Source: Nocardia wallacei (GTDB lineage: Bacteria > Actinomycetota > Actinomycetes > Mycobacteriales > Mycobacteriaceae). Taken from it: a DNA stretch of 63,969 nucleotides. The notes under the pieces were generated by a model. That model did no database searches. It was not told the DNA's origin and saw only the letters and a program-made list of their open reading frames with translations. Shown in pieces: positions 27,794 through 35,354 of the stretch. The DNA lies in the NCBI RefSeq assembly GCF_029868745.1, contig NZ_JARWOP010000207.1, forward strand, positions 1 to 63,969, given 5' to 3'. The translations under genes and the position numbers were made by a program. Position 1 is the stretch's first letter. Each line of letters opens with the position of its first letter.

Positions 27794-27874
27794 CGGGTCT
27801 GTGTGATGTGTGCGGGGGCGGCTGCGCAGGAGGGCAAGAAAAGACCCCGACCGGTGACCGGCGCGGGTGGGTGC

Positions 27875-27946
27875 TCGCGAACCAGGGATCGAACCTGGAA
27901 CCTCCCGGTTAACGGCCGGGTGCTCTGCCAGTTGAGCTATTCGCGA
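27875..27946 (-). tRNA. tRNA-Asn (GTT)
   Basis: A full cloverleaf is present: acceptor TCGCGAA/TTCGCGA, D-arm GCTC/GAGC, anticodon stem CCCGG/CCGGG with loop CCGTTAA, T-arm CCAGG/CCTGG with TTCGATC loop, discriminator G. CCA is not encoded. The base before the anticodon (position 33) is C rather than the nearly universal T, which may affect decoding. It lies between the terminase genes and cargo, on the same strand as the structural genes. Confidence 0.9.
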
Positions 27947-27982
27947 CTGTCCCGGATTACGCGCCGGGCCGCGGGTCCTTGC

Positions 27983-28048
27983 TCAGGCGAGGGCGGCAGA
28001 GCCGGTCTCGATCAGCAGGACGAGCAGGCGGATCAGGCATTCGGTCAC
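27983..28048 (-). CDS. 21-residue hydrophobic peptide
   Basis: GTG at 28048 is preceded by a near-perfect ribosome-binding site, AGGAGGTG, and opens a 21-codon frame (MTECLIRLLVLLIETGSAAL then Ala). The middle is hydrophobic enough for a short membrane helix. It lies between the tRNA and a strong hairpin. Whether it is translated is unproven; the excellent ribosome-binding site is the main argument. Confidence 0.4.
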   Translation of the reverse strand: MTECLIRLLVLLIETGSAALA

Positions 28049-28070
28049 GGGGCACCTCCTTCAGCAGAAA

Positions 28071-28107
28071 AGCGCCCGCGCTCTACCGGTGTGGGAGCGC
28101 GGGCGCT
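28071..28107. terminator. Strong GC hairpin, likely terminator
   Basis: AGCGCCCGCGCTC and GAGCGCGGGCGCT pair over 13 bp around an 11-base loop. It stands between the tRNA/peptide unit and the + strand cargo gene at 28,410. From there to 28,409 about 300 bases hold no further recognisable gene and presumably include the cargo promoter. Confidence 0.65.
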
Positions 28108-28409
28108 GCGAGAGGGCGCCGTCTGTCGCGGCTACCTGCTCTCGAATCATGTAGGCGCGGACTTGATCTCAGTGTCTACGTCATGCGCCAACGGCAGCAG
28201 CCTACCGGCGGAGTCACGACACCGCGGATTTGGAGTCAGGACAACTGCGGGCAACTGCGAATTGTGCGTATCTGGCGCGAAATCGAAGGTGAGCACGCGT
28301 CCAGGGGATCTGGTCAGCATCCTGGGCCGCACCTTCCGTATCCAGGACGACCGCTTCCTCCGCCCCAGAAGCCGCCACCCAACATCGGCCCTGCGATATC
28401 GTTCGCCCT

Positions 28410-29117
28410 GTGAAAGCCACACTGGCCCTAGTTATTTCGCCGGCAGTCATAGCCATCGGATTTGGAGTAGCTGCCCTCAATCGGCAGCTTCATTGGGGCA
28501 TCCAATGGGGGCCAGTCGGTACGTGGGTGAGTGCGATACTTTCTGCTGTCGCCGTGAGTGTAGCCCTCTGGGTTGCGTTGGAAAACGATTCGGAGAGGAA
28601 GCGCGAACGTCGTGAAGAGAAGGAACGCGCGGCACGGAGGGCGCGAAGGATCCACCTCACTGTGGCCGCTGCAACCGAGAGCGGTTTCATCTGGCGACTG
28701 GATGTCCGAAACCGTGATGATCGACCAATCTACGACCTGCGCTTTGACCGAGGCTGGATCATCGACTGGCTGGATCAAGCGGCATACCCTGATGTGAAAG
28801 TAAACTTCCAGCCCCCAACGCGCATGATTGCAGCGGGCGATGAATGGCGCTCCGACGTGCTCGACGTAGCAGCGCGACATCTGCCCATAAAAAACTTGGA
28901 ACGCTCAATCTACCTGCCTGCTGCAACTTTCGAGGACGACGACGGATACGTGTTCTGCTGGCACAACGATCCGTTGGAAACCATTGTCGAGCAGGGGGGC
29001 CGTGTTACTGGAACTTGGGTCATCCAAGAAGAAGGCGGCGACTACCCTGCGAACCAGCCAGCGTTTCATGCCGCTCTTGGACTCCGAGAGGGTTCGCAAC
29101 CGCCAGCGAGCACCTAA
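28410..29117 (+). CDS. Membrane protein with soluble beta domain (cargo, family A)
   Basis: A 235-residue protein from GTG at 28410. Two membrane helices (about 4-22 and 38-58, WVSAILSAVAVSVALWVAL) are followed by a basic coiled coil (59-80) and a soluble domain with VRNRDDRPIYDLRFDRGW. It stands alone on the + strand amid leftward genes. The product of the gene at 50,936 has the same order: membrane helix, charged turn, then NRSDESVYDL. Function unknown; membrane cargo proteins of prophages often act in superinfection exclusion, which is only a guess here. Confidence 0.6.
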   Translation: MKATLALVISPAVIAIGFGVAALNRQLHWGIQWGPVGTWVSAILSAVAVSVALWVALENDSERKRERREEKERAARRARRIHLTVAAATESGFIWRLDVRNRDDRPIYDLRFDRGWIIDWLDQAAYPDVKVNFQPPTRMIAAGDEWRSDVLDVAARHLPIKNLERSIYLPAATFEDDDGYVFCWHNDPLETIVEQGGRVTGTWVIQEEGGDYPANQPAFHAALGLREGSQPPAST

Positions 29118-29142
29118 AGGCACCAGTGTTCGGCTCCGCTGC

Positions 29143-29865
29143 TCAAGCTGCCCGCGGCACCGGCCGCAATTTCGCCCGCTGAGCGCGATGCAGCGCCAGC
29201 ACATCACCCACCCGGAAAGTAGTCCCGCGCTGCTCGACACAGCCGATCAGTTTCCCGCGCTCATGCCACTTCCGGATCGTCGCCGCCTTCACCGGCGCAC
29301 CCTCGAAATGCGGAAGCAACCGCGCCAACTCGGCAGCCGTCCCCGTGTACTCATCGGCTGCCTCACGCATCCATTCGCGATACAGACGCGCCTGATGCTC
29401 AGTCCCACACCGACGGCACTTCAGCACCCTCAGATACGAAGGACCGGCCACAGTTGTGCCGCAACCCTCGCAGTAACCGGCGATCTCAACCGAGGCCGGC
29501 GCGTCGACCGCACCCCACGCCTTTGTGATCGCCCCTAGCAGACCGCGGACCCACTTTTCAGCGCCGGGGCCGCGGCTTGCCCTCGGCAGATCCTCGAGAA
29601 TGTCCAGCGCGGCGTCTTTCGGCGATAGTGCACGGGGCGCATACGGAACCACCGCGGCGGCGTAGCGCAGCGTCCGCAGCAGGTCGTGGCGTCGGTCGCT
29701 GGCGTAGTCGTTGAGGATCAACGGCCGGTCGTGGCCGCTGCCCGGCGTGCCCTCACCGCGCGGACGCGTGATGTCGGTGCGGGTGATCGTGACGTCGAGC
29801 TGTGCGAACAGCTCCGGTATGCGGCGCAGGTCGCGTACGAGCGCGTCGATCAGCTCAGCAGGCAC
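29143..29865 (-). CDS. Zinc-ribbon and winged-helix phage protein
   Basis: About 240 residues from GTG at 29865. The true start is uncertain because the best ribosome-binding site (GAGGAG, 29882-29887) is rather far. The middle has CEGCG and CRRCG (a zinc ribbon, about residues 138-163). The C-terminus has a MerR-like helix-turn-helix (APVKAATIRKWHERGKLIGC). This architecture is common in actinobacteriophages and may be a regulator; no function is established. It is the last gene of its leftward operon. Confidence 0.55.
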   Translation of the reverse strand: MPAELIDALVRDLRRIPELFAQLDVTITRTDITRPRGEGTPGSGHDRPLILNDYASDRRHDLLRTLRYAAAVVPYAPRALSPKDAALDILEDLPRASRGPGAEKWVRGLLGAITKAWGAVDAPASVEIAGYCEGCGTTVAGPSYLRVLKCRRCGTEHQARLYREWMREAADEYTGTAAELARLLPHFEGAPVKAATIRKWHERGKLIGCVEQRGTTFRVGDVLALHRAQRAKLRPVPRAA

Positions 29866-29885
29866 GGCGGACAGCGGACGTCTCC

Positions 29886-30347
29886 TCAGAACAGCGCGCC
29901 GACCGGCTCGACCGGCGCGTTCGGATGGATGAACTTCACGGGCGCGAGCCCGTCGAGGTAGGTGGCCCTGCGCGGAAGATTCGCGGCGCGGCCGGGCCAG
30001 CGATTCGACGCACCGACCAGGTAGTGCTTCTTGATGGCGTAGAAGCCGCCGCGCTGGGTCTGCGGGTTGGGCCGGTACCCGGCTCGGATCCAGGCTGTGA
30101 ACTCCGCCCAGAGGTCCGGTTGCCGGAATCTCATGTGCAGGATCAGGTGGCAGGTGATACACAGCGGCACATACGTTTCCGGCTGTGCGTAGTCCTCCAG
30201 ATGGCCATGTATCGCGCCGTCGGTCTGCGCGCACACCGCGCATTCGGTCGGCGGATCCCACAGGCCAGACTCCCACATCCGGTTCAGCTCCATCTGGACG
30301 CGTTCGCGGTATGCGCCGGGGAATCCGTTGTACGTGGACATGGCCAT
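29886..30347 (-). CDS. HNH-like zinc-finger protein
   Basis: A 153-residue protein, ATG at 30347 with AAGGAG eight bases ahead. Cys pair CAVC near residue 36, GHLEDYAQPETYVPLCITCH and a following LHMRF form a compact HNH-type zinc module. It probably nicks or cuts DNA, perhaps with the terminase, but catalysis is inferred from the motif only. Confidence 0.55.
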   Translation of the reverse strand: MAMSTYNGFPGAYRERVQMELNRMWESGLWDPPTECAVCAQTDGAIHGHLEDYAQPETYVPLCITCHLILHMRFRQPDLWAEFTAWIRAGYRPNPQTQRGGFYAIKKHYLVGASNRWPGRAANLPRRATYLDGLAPVKFIHPNAPVEPVGALF

Positions 30348-30352
30348 GACGG

Positions 30353-30922
30353 CTACTCCTTCACGGTGAGATAGATGCGATGCTTGCCATCGAAAGTGAC
30401 TGTCTGCCAACACTTTTCGAGTTCGGCAATTTCGTCGGTCACCGATCGTAGCCTGTGCGTCGCACCCTGACGAGGTGCGCGACCTTCCAAAAACAGGTGT
30501 CGCACACCCGCATTCGCGAGCGTCGCGCCCAGCATCGCGGGCGTCACTCCGGCGTTGTCCAGCTCCGGGAGTACCCGGCGCGCAACCACGATGCGGATCC
30601 GTCGAGAGTCGATGAAGTCGAACAGTTTCGGCATCTCGTCCGGGGTGAGCGTCCAGGGGCAGACCGCGCACCCGCGCCCGTAGGTGCCAGCGGCCTTCCC
30701 GGCTTCGATCGCCTTCGCATCGGCCTCGATGGCGGTCACGTTGAATCCGGTGCCCTCGAGCCGACGCGCGAGCAGCCCGGTCGACGAGCCGAGGTCGAGC
30801 AGGGCGCCGTCGGTCAGGTCGACTTCGGACCTGATCAGGTTGTAGATGTCGTCGTGGATCTTCGGGTACCGCCCGCTGCGCTGCCAGTCGTACAGGTGCT
30901 CGGCGGAGTCGTATCGGCTCAT
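30353..30922 (-). CDS. Class I SAM-dependent methyltransferase
   Basis: A 189-residue protein. Motif I is GALLDLGSSTGLLARRL near residue 38, followed by the acidic motif II in NVTAIEADAKAIEAG. The substrate cannot be told: no DNA-methylase catalytic motif (NPPY or PC) is seen. It overlaps the ParB-like gene upstream by four bases, placing it in one operon with the ParB and PAPS-reductase-like genes, so nucleic acid or nucleotide modification is plausible. Confidence 0.65.
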   Translation of the reverse strand: MSRYDSAEHLYDWQRSGRYPKIHDDIYNLIRSEVDLTDGALLDLGSSTGLLARRLEGTGFNVTAIEADAKAIEAGKAAGTYGRGCAVCPWTLTPDEMPKLFDFIDSRRIRIVVARRVLPELDNAGVTPAMLGATLANAGVRHLFLEGRAPRQGATHRLRSVTDEIAELEKCWQTVTFDGKHRIYLTVKE

Positions 30923-31473
30923 GCTGCGGCGTCCTTCGGATACCAGGCTTGCGAGTACGCCCACTGGCTGATGTTGCGGGCAGTGAACACGCCGTCCTGG
31001 GCCAGTAGGTCGACCTCGGCGCGAGTGCCGCCTATCTCCTGCGCGATCTGCTCCGGGTCCATGTGGTGCACTTCGAGCAGTTCGTGCACGATGGCCGACA
31101 TCTCGACGGCGGCGTGCGAGCCCTTGGCTCGGTTGATCCGGATCGTCATGAGCATCGCCGCCGGCCTGTCGACGTCGAGCACCGCGACCGGCACGCGGCC
31201 CTTCCATCGGGCGTGGACTTCCTTCGAGTCCTGCGACAGTCGCCAGCGGTGGAATCCGTCGATGATGATGCGATCCGGATTCACCAGGAGCGGCTGTACC
31301 CAGCCGGTGTGCAGCAGCGACCGCGCGAGCAGGCGCAGCTCCGGCTTGTGGACGCGGTTGGGGTTCCACACATTCGGATCGAGCGTGTCGGCCGGTACCC
31401 ACTGGATGTGGTTGAGCGGATCCTCGCCCGCGGGTGTCGGCGTCAGTTGGGGCAGTCCCTCGGTGTTGCTCAC
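30919..31473 (-). CDS. ParB-like nuclease/CTPase-domain protein (second copy)
   Basis: A 184-residue protein from GTG at 31473, overlapping the PAPS-reductase-like gene by four bases. Residues about 20-100 carry the ParB/sulfiredoxin fold signature: VPADTLDPNVWNPNRV, WVQPLLVNPDRIIIDGFHRW. The C-terminal part is helical. Proteins of this fold next to PAPS-reductase-like enzymes include IbrB, partner of IbrA. Confidence 0.7.
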   Translation of the reverse strand: MSNTEGLPQLTPTPAGEDPLNHIQWVPADTLDPNVWNPNRVHKPELRLLARSLLHTGWVQPLLVNPDRIIIDGFHRWRLSQDSKEVHARWKGRVPVAVLDVDRPAAMLMTIRINRAKGSHAAVEMSAIVHELLEVHHMDPEQIAQEIGGTRAEVDLLAQDGVFTARNISQWAYSQAWYPKDAAA

Positions 31474-32549
31474 TTGGCGGCTCGTTTCTTCTGGTCAGCC
31501 TTGGTCAGTGGGGTGATATCACGCTTGTAGGCGCCAGCCATGACGGCCTTGAGAACGTGGTCCGGCGGGTATGCCTCGGGGCTGCGCCGCGCACGGATCC
31601 GCACGCCGCGCAGCACCTTCAGGGCCTTGGCGCGCTGGCGCTCGTCGGTGATGTTTTCCTCGATGTACGCCTGGACGCCGTCGAGCGAGCCTCCGTAACG
31701 GCGCATGAGGGCGTGGCGGTCCAGCTCGCCGTAATAGCGTTCCTGTACAGCCATTTCCGGCACGAGCTGAATCACCTGCTCGTAGAACGTCGGTGCGTAC
31801 GAGCGGAGACGGCCGAATGTCTTCGCCGACTCGGCGTGCAGCGGCGTCGATACTCGCAGCGAGGTCCCGGACAACACCTGCGCGTCGTAGATCGGGCAGT
31901 ACCGAATCTCGCGGTCGTAGAAGTACCGGAAGACGTCGTTCTCTTGCCAGTCGAACAAGGGCTTCACGGTCATCACGCGCGGGTCCTGGGTCGCGTTGAT
32001 GTAGTTGTCGTGGAGCTTCGCCTTCATCGCGTTGAAACGCATGATCGACTCGGCCGCACGGACGCCGGTGACCATCGCGATCTTGCCCTTCTCGCCGCGA
32101 GAGACGACGGTGTCCGCGGTGTACTGGTCGAGCACCAGATTCCGCGGCAGGCCGAGCTTTTCGGCGGTCAGCGCCCACTCGGGCATCGGCCGCATGTGCT
32201 CGCGGTTCGGATCCCACTGGATGTAGCGAGTCGACTGGCCGAGGATGTACTTCGTCGACTCCAGCGGCACGCAGTACCAGCGCAGGTCGATCCAATCGAG
32301 CTGCCGGTAGTGGTTGACGAAGTCGATCACCTGATCGGGGATCAGCTCCTCGTCACGGAACACGGCCTTGATCGGCTGGTGGTCGCCGCGCTCGGTCGCC
32401 ACTTCGTGCACGAGGTGCAGTGCTGCGAGCGAGTCCTTGCCTCCCGAGAATGCGACCAGCACCGTGTCGAACAGGTCGTAGACGCGGTGCATCCGCTTCT
32501 TGGCCTCGTCGTACACGTTGGCGTCGATGAAGCCTTTCACCCGCGGCAT
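31470..32549 (-). CDS. PAPS-reductase/ATP-pyrophosphatase family protein (IbrA/DndC-like fold)
   Basis: A 359-residue protein. The PP-loop FDTVLVAFSGGKDSLAALHL lies near residue 27, with VFRDEELIPDQVIDFV and WIDLRWYCVPLES following. A central VTGVRAAESIMR and a Cys near RYCPIYD are typical of phosphoadenosine-phosphosulfate-reductase-like enzymes of phages and of IbrA. Relatives such as DndC activate substrates by adenylation during DNA sulfur modification. Here it is flanked on both sides by ParB-like genes. Confidence 0.75.
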   Translation of the reverse strand: MPRVKGFIDANVYDEAKKRMHRVYDLFDTVLVAFSGGKDSLAALHLVHEVATERGDHQPIKAVFRDEELIPDQVIDFVNHYRQLDWIDLRWYCVPLESTKYILGQSTRYIQWDPNREHMRPMPEWALTAEKLGLPRNLVLDQYTADTVVSRGEKGKIAMVTGVRAAESIMRFNAMKAKLHDNYINATQDPRVMTVKPLFDWQENDVFRYFYDREIRYCPIYDAQVLSGTSLRVSTPLHAESAKTFGRLRSYAPTFYEQVIQLVPEMAVQERYYGELDRHALMRRYGGSLDGVQAYIEENITDERQRAKALKVLRGVRIRARRSPEAYPPDHVLKAVMAGAYKRDITPLTKADQKKRAAK

Positions 32550-33130
32550 CAGTCGCGCTCTCCCACGGTCGCCTGGAGGTATTCGGTCAGCCGCTCGGCG
32601 ACGGTGTCCTTGTCCGAATACGTCCGCTTCAGCCACTTCGTGAACTCGAACCAGACGTCTTGCTGCTGCTCGTCGTCAAAGATCAGGTTGTACGAGATGA
32701 CGGGGTCGCCGAGTCCGGGCTTACCCTCCTCGTCGTCCGGCACGTCGACACCGGTGTCGATCGAGTCGAGCAGCTGGTCCAGCTCGGCGTCCGAGTAGCC
32801 GGTGCCCTCGAGGTCCGGGAGATCCTGCAACAGGTCGGTCAGGGCCGTGATGTCGTAGTGACCCTTGTCGGCGGTCCGGTTGTCGGCCAGGACGATTCGC
32901 TTCGCCTGCTCGTCGTCGACATCCACGTAGTGCACGTCGATGTCCTTCCAGCCGAGGTCTTTCGCACCGAGCAGGGTGTGATTGCCAGCCAGCACGAACT
33001 GGGTGGACTTCTGGACGACGATGGGGCGGTACTGGCCGTTCTTCGCGAGGCTGGACTTGATCGCGGCAACGTCACCGCGGCGCGGGTTGCCGGGGTACGG
33101 CTTGAGCTTGCTGATCGCGACGCTGGTCAC
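32549..33130 (-). CDS. ParB-like nuclease/CTPase-domain protein (first copy)
   Basis: A 193-residue protein from GTG at 33130. Residues 1-90 match the ParB N-terminal fold: ISKLKPYPGNPRRGD, NGQYRPIVVQKSTQFVLAGN, VLADNRTADKGHYD. The later part is acidic. It shares one base with the start of the PAPS-reductase-like gene (TGATG) and precedes it, so the two are co-translated. Confidence 0.75.
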   Translation of the reverse strand: MTSVAISKLKPYPGNPRRGDVAAIKSSLAKNGQYRPIVVQKSTQFVLAGNHTLLGAKDLGWKDIDVHYVDVDDEQAKRIVLADNRTADKGHYDITALTDLLQDLPDLEGTGYSDAELDQLLDSIDTGVDVPDDEEGKPGLGDPVISYNLIFDDEQQQDVWFEFTKWLKRTYSDKDTVAERLTEYLQATVGERD

Positions 33131-33657
33131 TGGGCAATCCTTTCGGCGAGAACGGCGTAGCCGCAGATGTCGACATACGAGTCGCGGTGGAATCCGCGTT
33201 TGGCGCGCGAGACCTTCATCAGCACCATGAGATTGGCGACGTCGCGCGGGTCGAGAGGCACGCCGAGGTAGGCGGACCACAGGCCGGCGATCCGCCGGAA
33301 CGACTCGGCCGGATTGCCGTACTGGGTCTCGCGGTCGCCGTCGATGAGGGCGGCAGCTTCCTCCAGCACGGTCAGCTGGCCAGGCTGCTCCTCGTCGTCC
33401 TGGTCGTCGAACGGGTCCGGGTAGATGTCCGCTGCGTGGTCGCCGGGCAGGGTCTCGCCGCGGTTGTTGTTCGCCGGTCCGGCCGGGCCGCCAGTTGCGA
33501 ACGGGATGTTGGCGCCGTCGGGGATGCGCTGCATCGCGGCTTCGAACTGGACGCGCATGTTCTCTTTCAGGGGGCCGTCCGGATACTGCTGGGCCAGCTC
33601 CTCGAACTGGTTGGTCAGCTGCTCCTTGGTGATGCTGTTGACGGTCGCGGCGGACAT
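33127..33657 (-). CDS. Phage protein with DUF6378-like C-terminal domain
   Basis: A 176-residue protein. The C-terminal part (about 105-176: GDRETQYGNPAESFRRIAGLW, LDPRDVANLMVLMKVSRAKR) matches the DUF6378 pattern seen in many phage genomes, where a nucleotide-related role is suspected but not shown. The start has a variant of the conserved GAGAGGAACC leader. Confidence 0.6.
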   Translation of the reverse strand: MSAATVNSITKEQLTNQFEELAQQYPDGPLKENMRVQFEAAMQRIPDGANIPFATGGPAGPANNNRGETLPGDHAADIYPDPFDDQDDEEQPGQLTVLEEAAALIDGDRETQYGNPAESFRRIAGLWSAYLGVPLDPRDVANLMVLMKVSRAKRGFHRDSYVDICGYAVLAERIAQ

Positions 33658-33671
33658 GGGTTCCTCTCGGG

Positions 33672-33830
33672 TCACTGGCAGTCGCATTCGGTGTCGTCGT
33701 CGTCGATGTAGGGCGGCTCGCGGAATTGCTCGGTCCAGACGGCGGATGCGATTTCGGCGGGGTCGACGCTGCGGCAGATTTCGAGACTCAAGGTGATCCC
33801 GAGCGGCAGCTGGAGACGGAACTTGATCAC
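33672..33830 (-). CDS. Small acidic-tailed protein
   Basis: A 52-residue protein from GTG at 33830, overlapping the RusA stop by four bases. It ends in a run of acidic residues and Cys (DDDDTECDC). No family recognised; translation coupling to RusA supports its reality. Confidence 0.45.
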   Translation of the reverse strand: MIKFRLQLPLGITLSLEICRSVDPAEIASAVWTEQFREPPYIDDDDTECDCQ

Positions 33831-34303
33831 GCGGCGACCGCCTGCGGGTCGGATCCGTCGTCGGCCAGGCGCCAGACGAGTTCGACCCACAGCGAGCCGG
33901 GCTGACCGGGCTGCGCGGCGTGAATGATCGGCTCTGGCTTGGTCATCCAGCGCGGTGTGTCGTCTGGGACCATGCCGTAGCCGATCTGCGCGGGCACCGG
34001 CCGCCGGGTGCGTGGCGATATGCGTGCCGGCCTGCCCTTGGTGAGTGCGTCGTAGATCGGCTTCGCTGTCGCGATCAGGTTGTCGGTGTCGCGTACGCGG
34101 TTGTCGCGTGGCCGGTAGTGCAGTTGGACGGTGACGTGGTCGACGCCGCGCGGGAGGTAGGCGAGAGCGGCGAGGCGGCACACATCGGTGCGCAGCTGCT
34201 TGCGCTTGCGGGACCTGGCGAGGGCGGCGCCGCGGGATGCGCCGGAGTCGTTCAGTGACAGAGGCGGTTTGGTGTACGGCAGCGGTAGGACGGCACTGCT
34301 CAT
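33827..34303 (-). CDS. RusA-like Holliday junction resolvase
   Basis: A 158-residue protein. YRPRDNRVRDTDNLIATAKP and YDALT carry the conserved acidic residues of RusA (D-x-D-N-x-x-K and the following D). It should cut branched recombination or replication intermediates before packaging. It belongs to the leftward operon that begins at the WhiB-like gene. Confidence 0.8.
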   Translation of the reverse strand: MSSAVLPLPYTKPPLSLNDSGASRGAALARSRKRKQLRTDVCRLAALAYLPRGVDHVTVQLHYRPRDNRVRDTDNLIATAKPIYDALTKGRPARISPRTRRPVPAQIGYGMVPDDTPRWMTKPEPIIHAAQPGQPGSLWVELVWRLADDGSDPQAVAA

Positions 34304-34320
34304 GGGGGCTGGCTCCTCGT

Positions 34321-34336
34321 GTCGATGGCGGTCGAC
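34321..34336 (-). promoter_or_regulatory. CCGCCA-loop hairpin before rusA
   Basis: GTCGA, TGGCGG, TCGAC on the + strand; in the mRNA sense the loop reads CCGCCA. It lies between the stop of the gene at 34,339 and the rusA start at 34303, followed by a degenerate leader (GAGGAGCC in the mRNA sense). A member of the repeated leader family. Confidence 0.6.
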
Positions 34337-34338
34337 GG

Positions 34339-34539
34339 TCAGGGTTCGAGGGAGATCGGAGTGTCGTTCGCCAGCGTGAGCGGCTGCTCTCCGGCGAATC
34401 CGGAAGTGACCCAAGCGACGGTGTGCGTCGTCTTGCGTTCCAGGCCGACGAGTTTGACGCGGTGGCAGCGTCGGCTGTCGCGGTAGACGAGCATCATGCC
34501 GATGTCGCGGCGGTCGAGCTGGGCGAAGGTCTTGGTCAT
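34339..34539 (-). CDS. Small beta-rich phage protein
   Basis: A 66-residue protein whose ATG overlaps the stop of the WhiB-like gene (ATGA). It contains RRCHRVKLVGLERKTTHT and no known motif. Operon position in the early region is all that can be said. Confidence 0.5.
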   Translation of the reverse strand: MTKTFAQLDRRDIGMMLVYRDSRRCHRVKLVGLERKTTHTVAWVTSGFAGEQPLTLANDTPISLEP

Positions 34540-35141
34540 GCTGCCTTCTTGGTGAAGCGGCGGAATTTCGTTTGGCAGGACAGGCATCGACCGCGGGAGT
34601 GATGGCGGACGTGGCCTTCCGGGACTTCGGCGTTGCGGCCGACGAGAGGGCGCTGGCAGTCGACGCAGTGCGTCGGCCGGATCTTGTAGACCTTGGCGAG
34701 TTGGCCTGAGCGGTCGGTGGCGGAGTAGCAGCCCTTGCACAGTCCGCGGGCGGCAAGGTGGGCCTCGTTGACGCCGAGGGGCTGACCGGCCGGGACGAGG
34801 CGGCGCTGGCATCCGGCGCAGACGGGGATCCGGTCGTCTCCGCGTCCATATCGGTTGATCATCTCCTGTAGCGCCAGCGTGGTTTCGTTGTCGCCGCGGC
34901 ATACGAGTCCGGCGGCGATCACTCCGTCGGCGGGGAGGGTGATCTCCGGCTCGGTGGCGAGCTGGCCGGAGCCGAGCGCACGGCGCGCGCAGGCGACGAA
35001 TCGGCTGATCGGGCACTCGGTTTCGCAGATCGTGATGGCGGCGATCGTCTCCGGGTAGAAGTGCCAGTCGGGGTCGTCGCCGGGCTGGACGAAACGGGCG
35101 TCGCGGTGGCACGGCGCCTGGCCTTCCCTGCTCTCCGTCAC
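34536..35141 (-). CDS. WhiB-like multi-cysteine protein
   Basis: A 201-residue protein if begun at GTG 35141. Cys11, Cys39, Cys43 and Cys51 (APCHRDARF; ICETECPISRFVACARRAL) resemble the four-Cys cluster of WhiB iron-sulfur regulators, though the last spacings (x3 and x7) exceed the usual x2 and x5. The rest has further Cys pairs (VCAGC, LCKGC, HCVDC, RCLSC), likely zinc sites. A TTG start at 35204 would make the protein run through the operator repeats, so the later start is preferred. It heads a leftward operon under those repeats and may be its regulator. Confidence 0.55.
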   Translation of the reverse strand: MTESREGQAPCHRDARFVQPGDDPDWHFYPETIAAITICETECPISRFVACARRALGSGQLATEPEITLPADGVIAAGLVCRGDNETTLALQEMINRYGRGDDRIPVCAGCQRRLVPAGQPLGVNEAHLAARGLCKGCYSATDRSGQLAKVYKIRPTHCVDCQRPLVGRNAEVPEGHVRHHSRGRCLSCQTKFRRFTKKAA

Positions 35142-35155
35142 ACAGCAATGCTCGC

Positions 35156-35188
35156 CACTGCGCGCGCATTGCGCAACACCACTGCGCG
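35156..35188. promoter_or_regulatory. Operator repeats (CACTGCGCG type), cluster 1
   Basis: CACTGCGCG at 35156-35164 and 35180-35188 with CATTGCGCA at 35167-35175 between them; start-to-start spacing is 11 and 13 bp. They lie directly upstream of the WhiB-like gene. The same repeat occurs in the control regions at 44.4 and 57.1 kb. Confidence 0.65.
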
Positions 35189-35354
35189 TCACCGTGTGTT
35201 GCAAAGCCTCAGGTATGACCTATTTTTCGAGGTCATTGCCCTGATGAGGCGAGATACAGCAACACACTGGCAAGTCGTTCCGCCTAGGCTACGTACACTT
35301 TTCCGTAGCGTGTTAGGCCAGCATCCCCGACCCCCGCCGCCCGGAGTGCAAAAG

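Noticed and set aside
35142..35204. N-terminal extension of the WhiB-like protein from TTG 35204
   Set aside because: It would translate the operator repeats and use a rare start; GTG 35141 gives a compact WhiB-like N-terminus.
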